From Deltaproteobacteria bacterium (lineage in GTDB: Bacteria > Myxococcota_A > UBA796 > UBA2385): a stretch of 6,196 bases of DNA. The notes beneath the pieces are model-generated. The model searched no databases. It was not told the origin of the DNA and was given only the letters and a program-made list of their open reading frames with translations. A program made the position numbers and the translations under genes. Of this stretch, positions 6,194 through 6,196 are shown piece by piece (positions within the stretch are counted from its first letter, which is position 1; the number at the start of each line of letters is the position of its first letter). The stretch lies in NCBI GenBank assembly GCA_003694325.1, contig RFKJ01000260.1, forward strand, positions 1-6,196, written 5' to 3'.

Positions 6194-6196
6194 CCG

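Noticed and set aside
1..6196. tRNA, rRNA, CRISPR, insertion sequence, prophage or riboswitch
   Set aside because: No cloverleaf-like segment, repeat-spacer pattern, transposase motif or terminal inverted repeats were seen; gaps between genes are at most 130 bp.

Overview
The window is about 70% GC by eye, with dense coding on both strands, GTG starts for three of five genes, a short-signal lipoprotein with an Asp/Gly-rich linker and Ca-binding FG-GAP/VCBS repeats, and a bufferin-type peptide locus. This mix is typical of a Gram-negative bacterium of the myxobacterial/deltaproteobacterial type (Myxococcota or a relative). That assignment is inference; there is no rRNA or marker gene here.

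Layout: four genes lie on the minus strand and one on the plus strand. Reading the minus strand from its upstream end: (1) 4255-2621, a 544-aa polytopic membrane protein with a GT-C glycosyltransferase-like look but no certain family; (2) 2490-2221, an 89-aa single-domain UPF0016/GDT1 cation exporter; (3) 2101-1745, a 118-aa secreted precursor peptide with two near-identical CX5CX5C units (BufA2-like bufferin); (4) 1737 to the left edge, a 579-codon frame still open at base 1, in which an MNIO (DUF692) domain is fused to a DUF2063/BufC-type partner domain. On the plus strand, 4319-6193 is a complete 624-aa lipoprotein with eight FG-GAP/VCBS-type blades and a C-terminal beta domain. It diverges from gene 1 across 63 bp.

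How they work together: genes 3 and 4 form a two-gene RiPP operon. In described bufferin and related systems, an MNIO enzyme with its BufC/HvfC-type partner converts cysteines of a secreted precursor into heterocycles such as thiooxazoles, and the product binds copper in the periplasm. Here maturase and partner are one polypeptide, and the precursor carries a duplicated core. The stop and start codons are only 7 nt apart, with a perfect 13-nt palindrome over the junction. The UPF0016 exporter just upstream gives the region a metal-handling flavour, but the 119-bp gap with a possible promoter argues for separate transcription. The membrane protein and the lipoprotein share a divergent promoter region but no evident pathway.

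The gaps (1738-1744, 2102-2220, 2491-2620, 4256-4318) are all short. No tRNA, rRNA, CRISPR, insertion sequence or origin was seen. The long open frames antisense to these genes are high-GC shadows.
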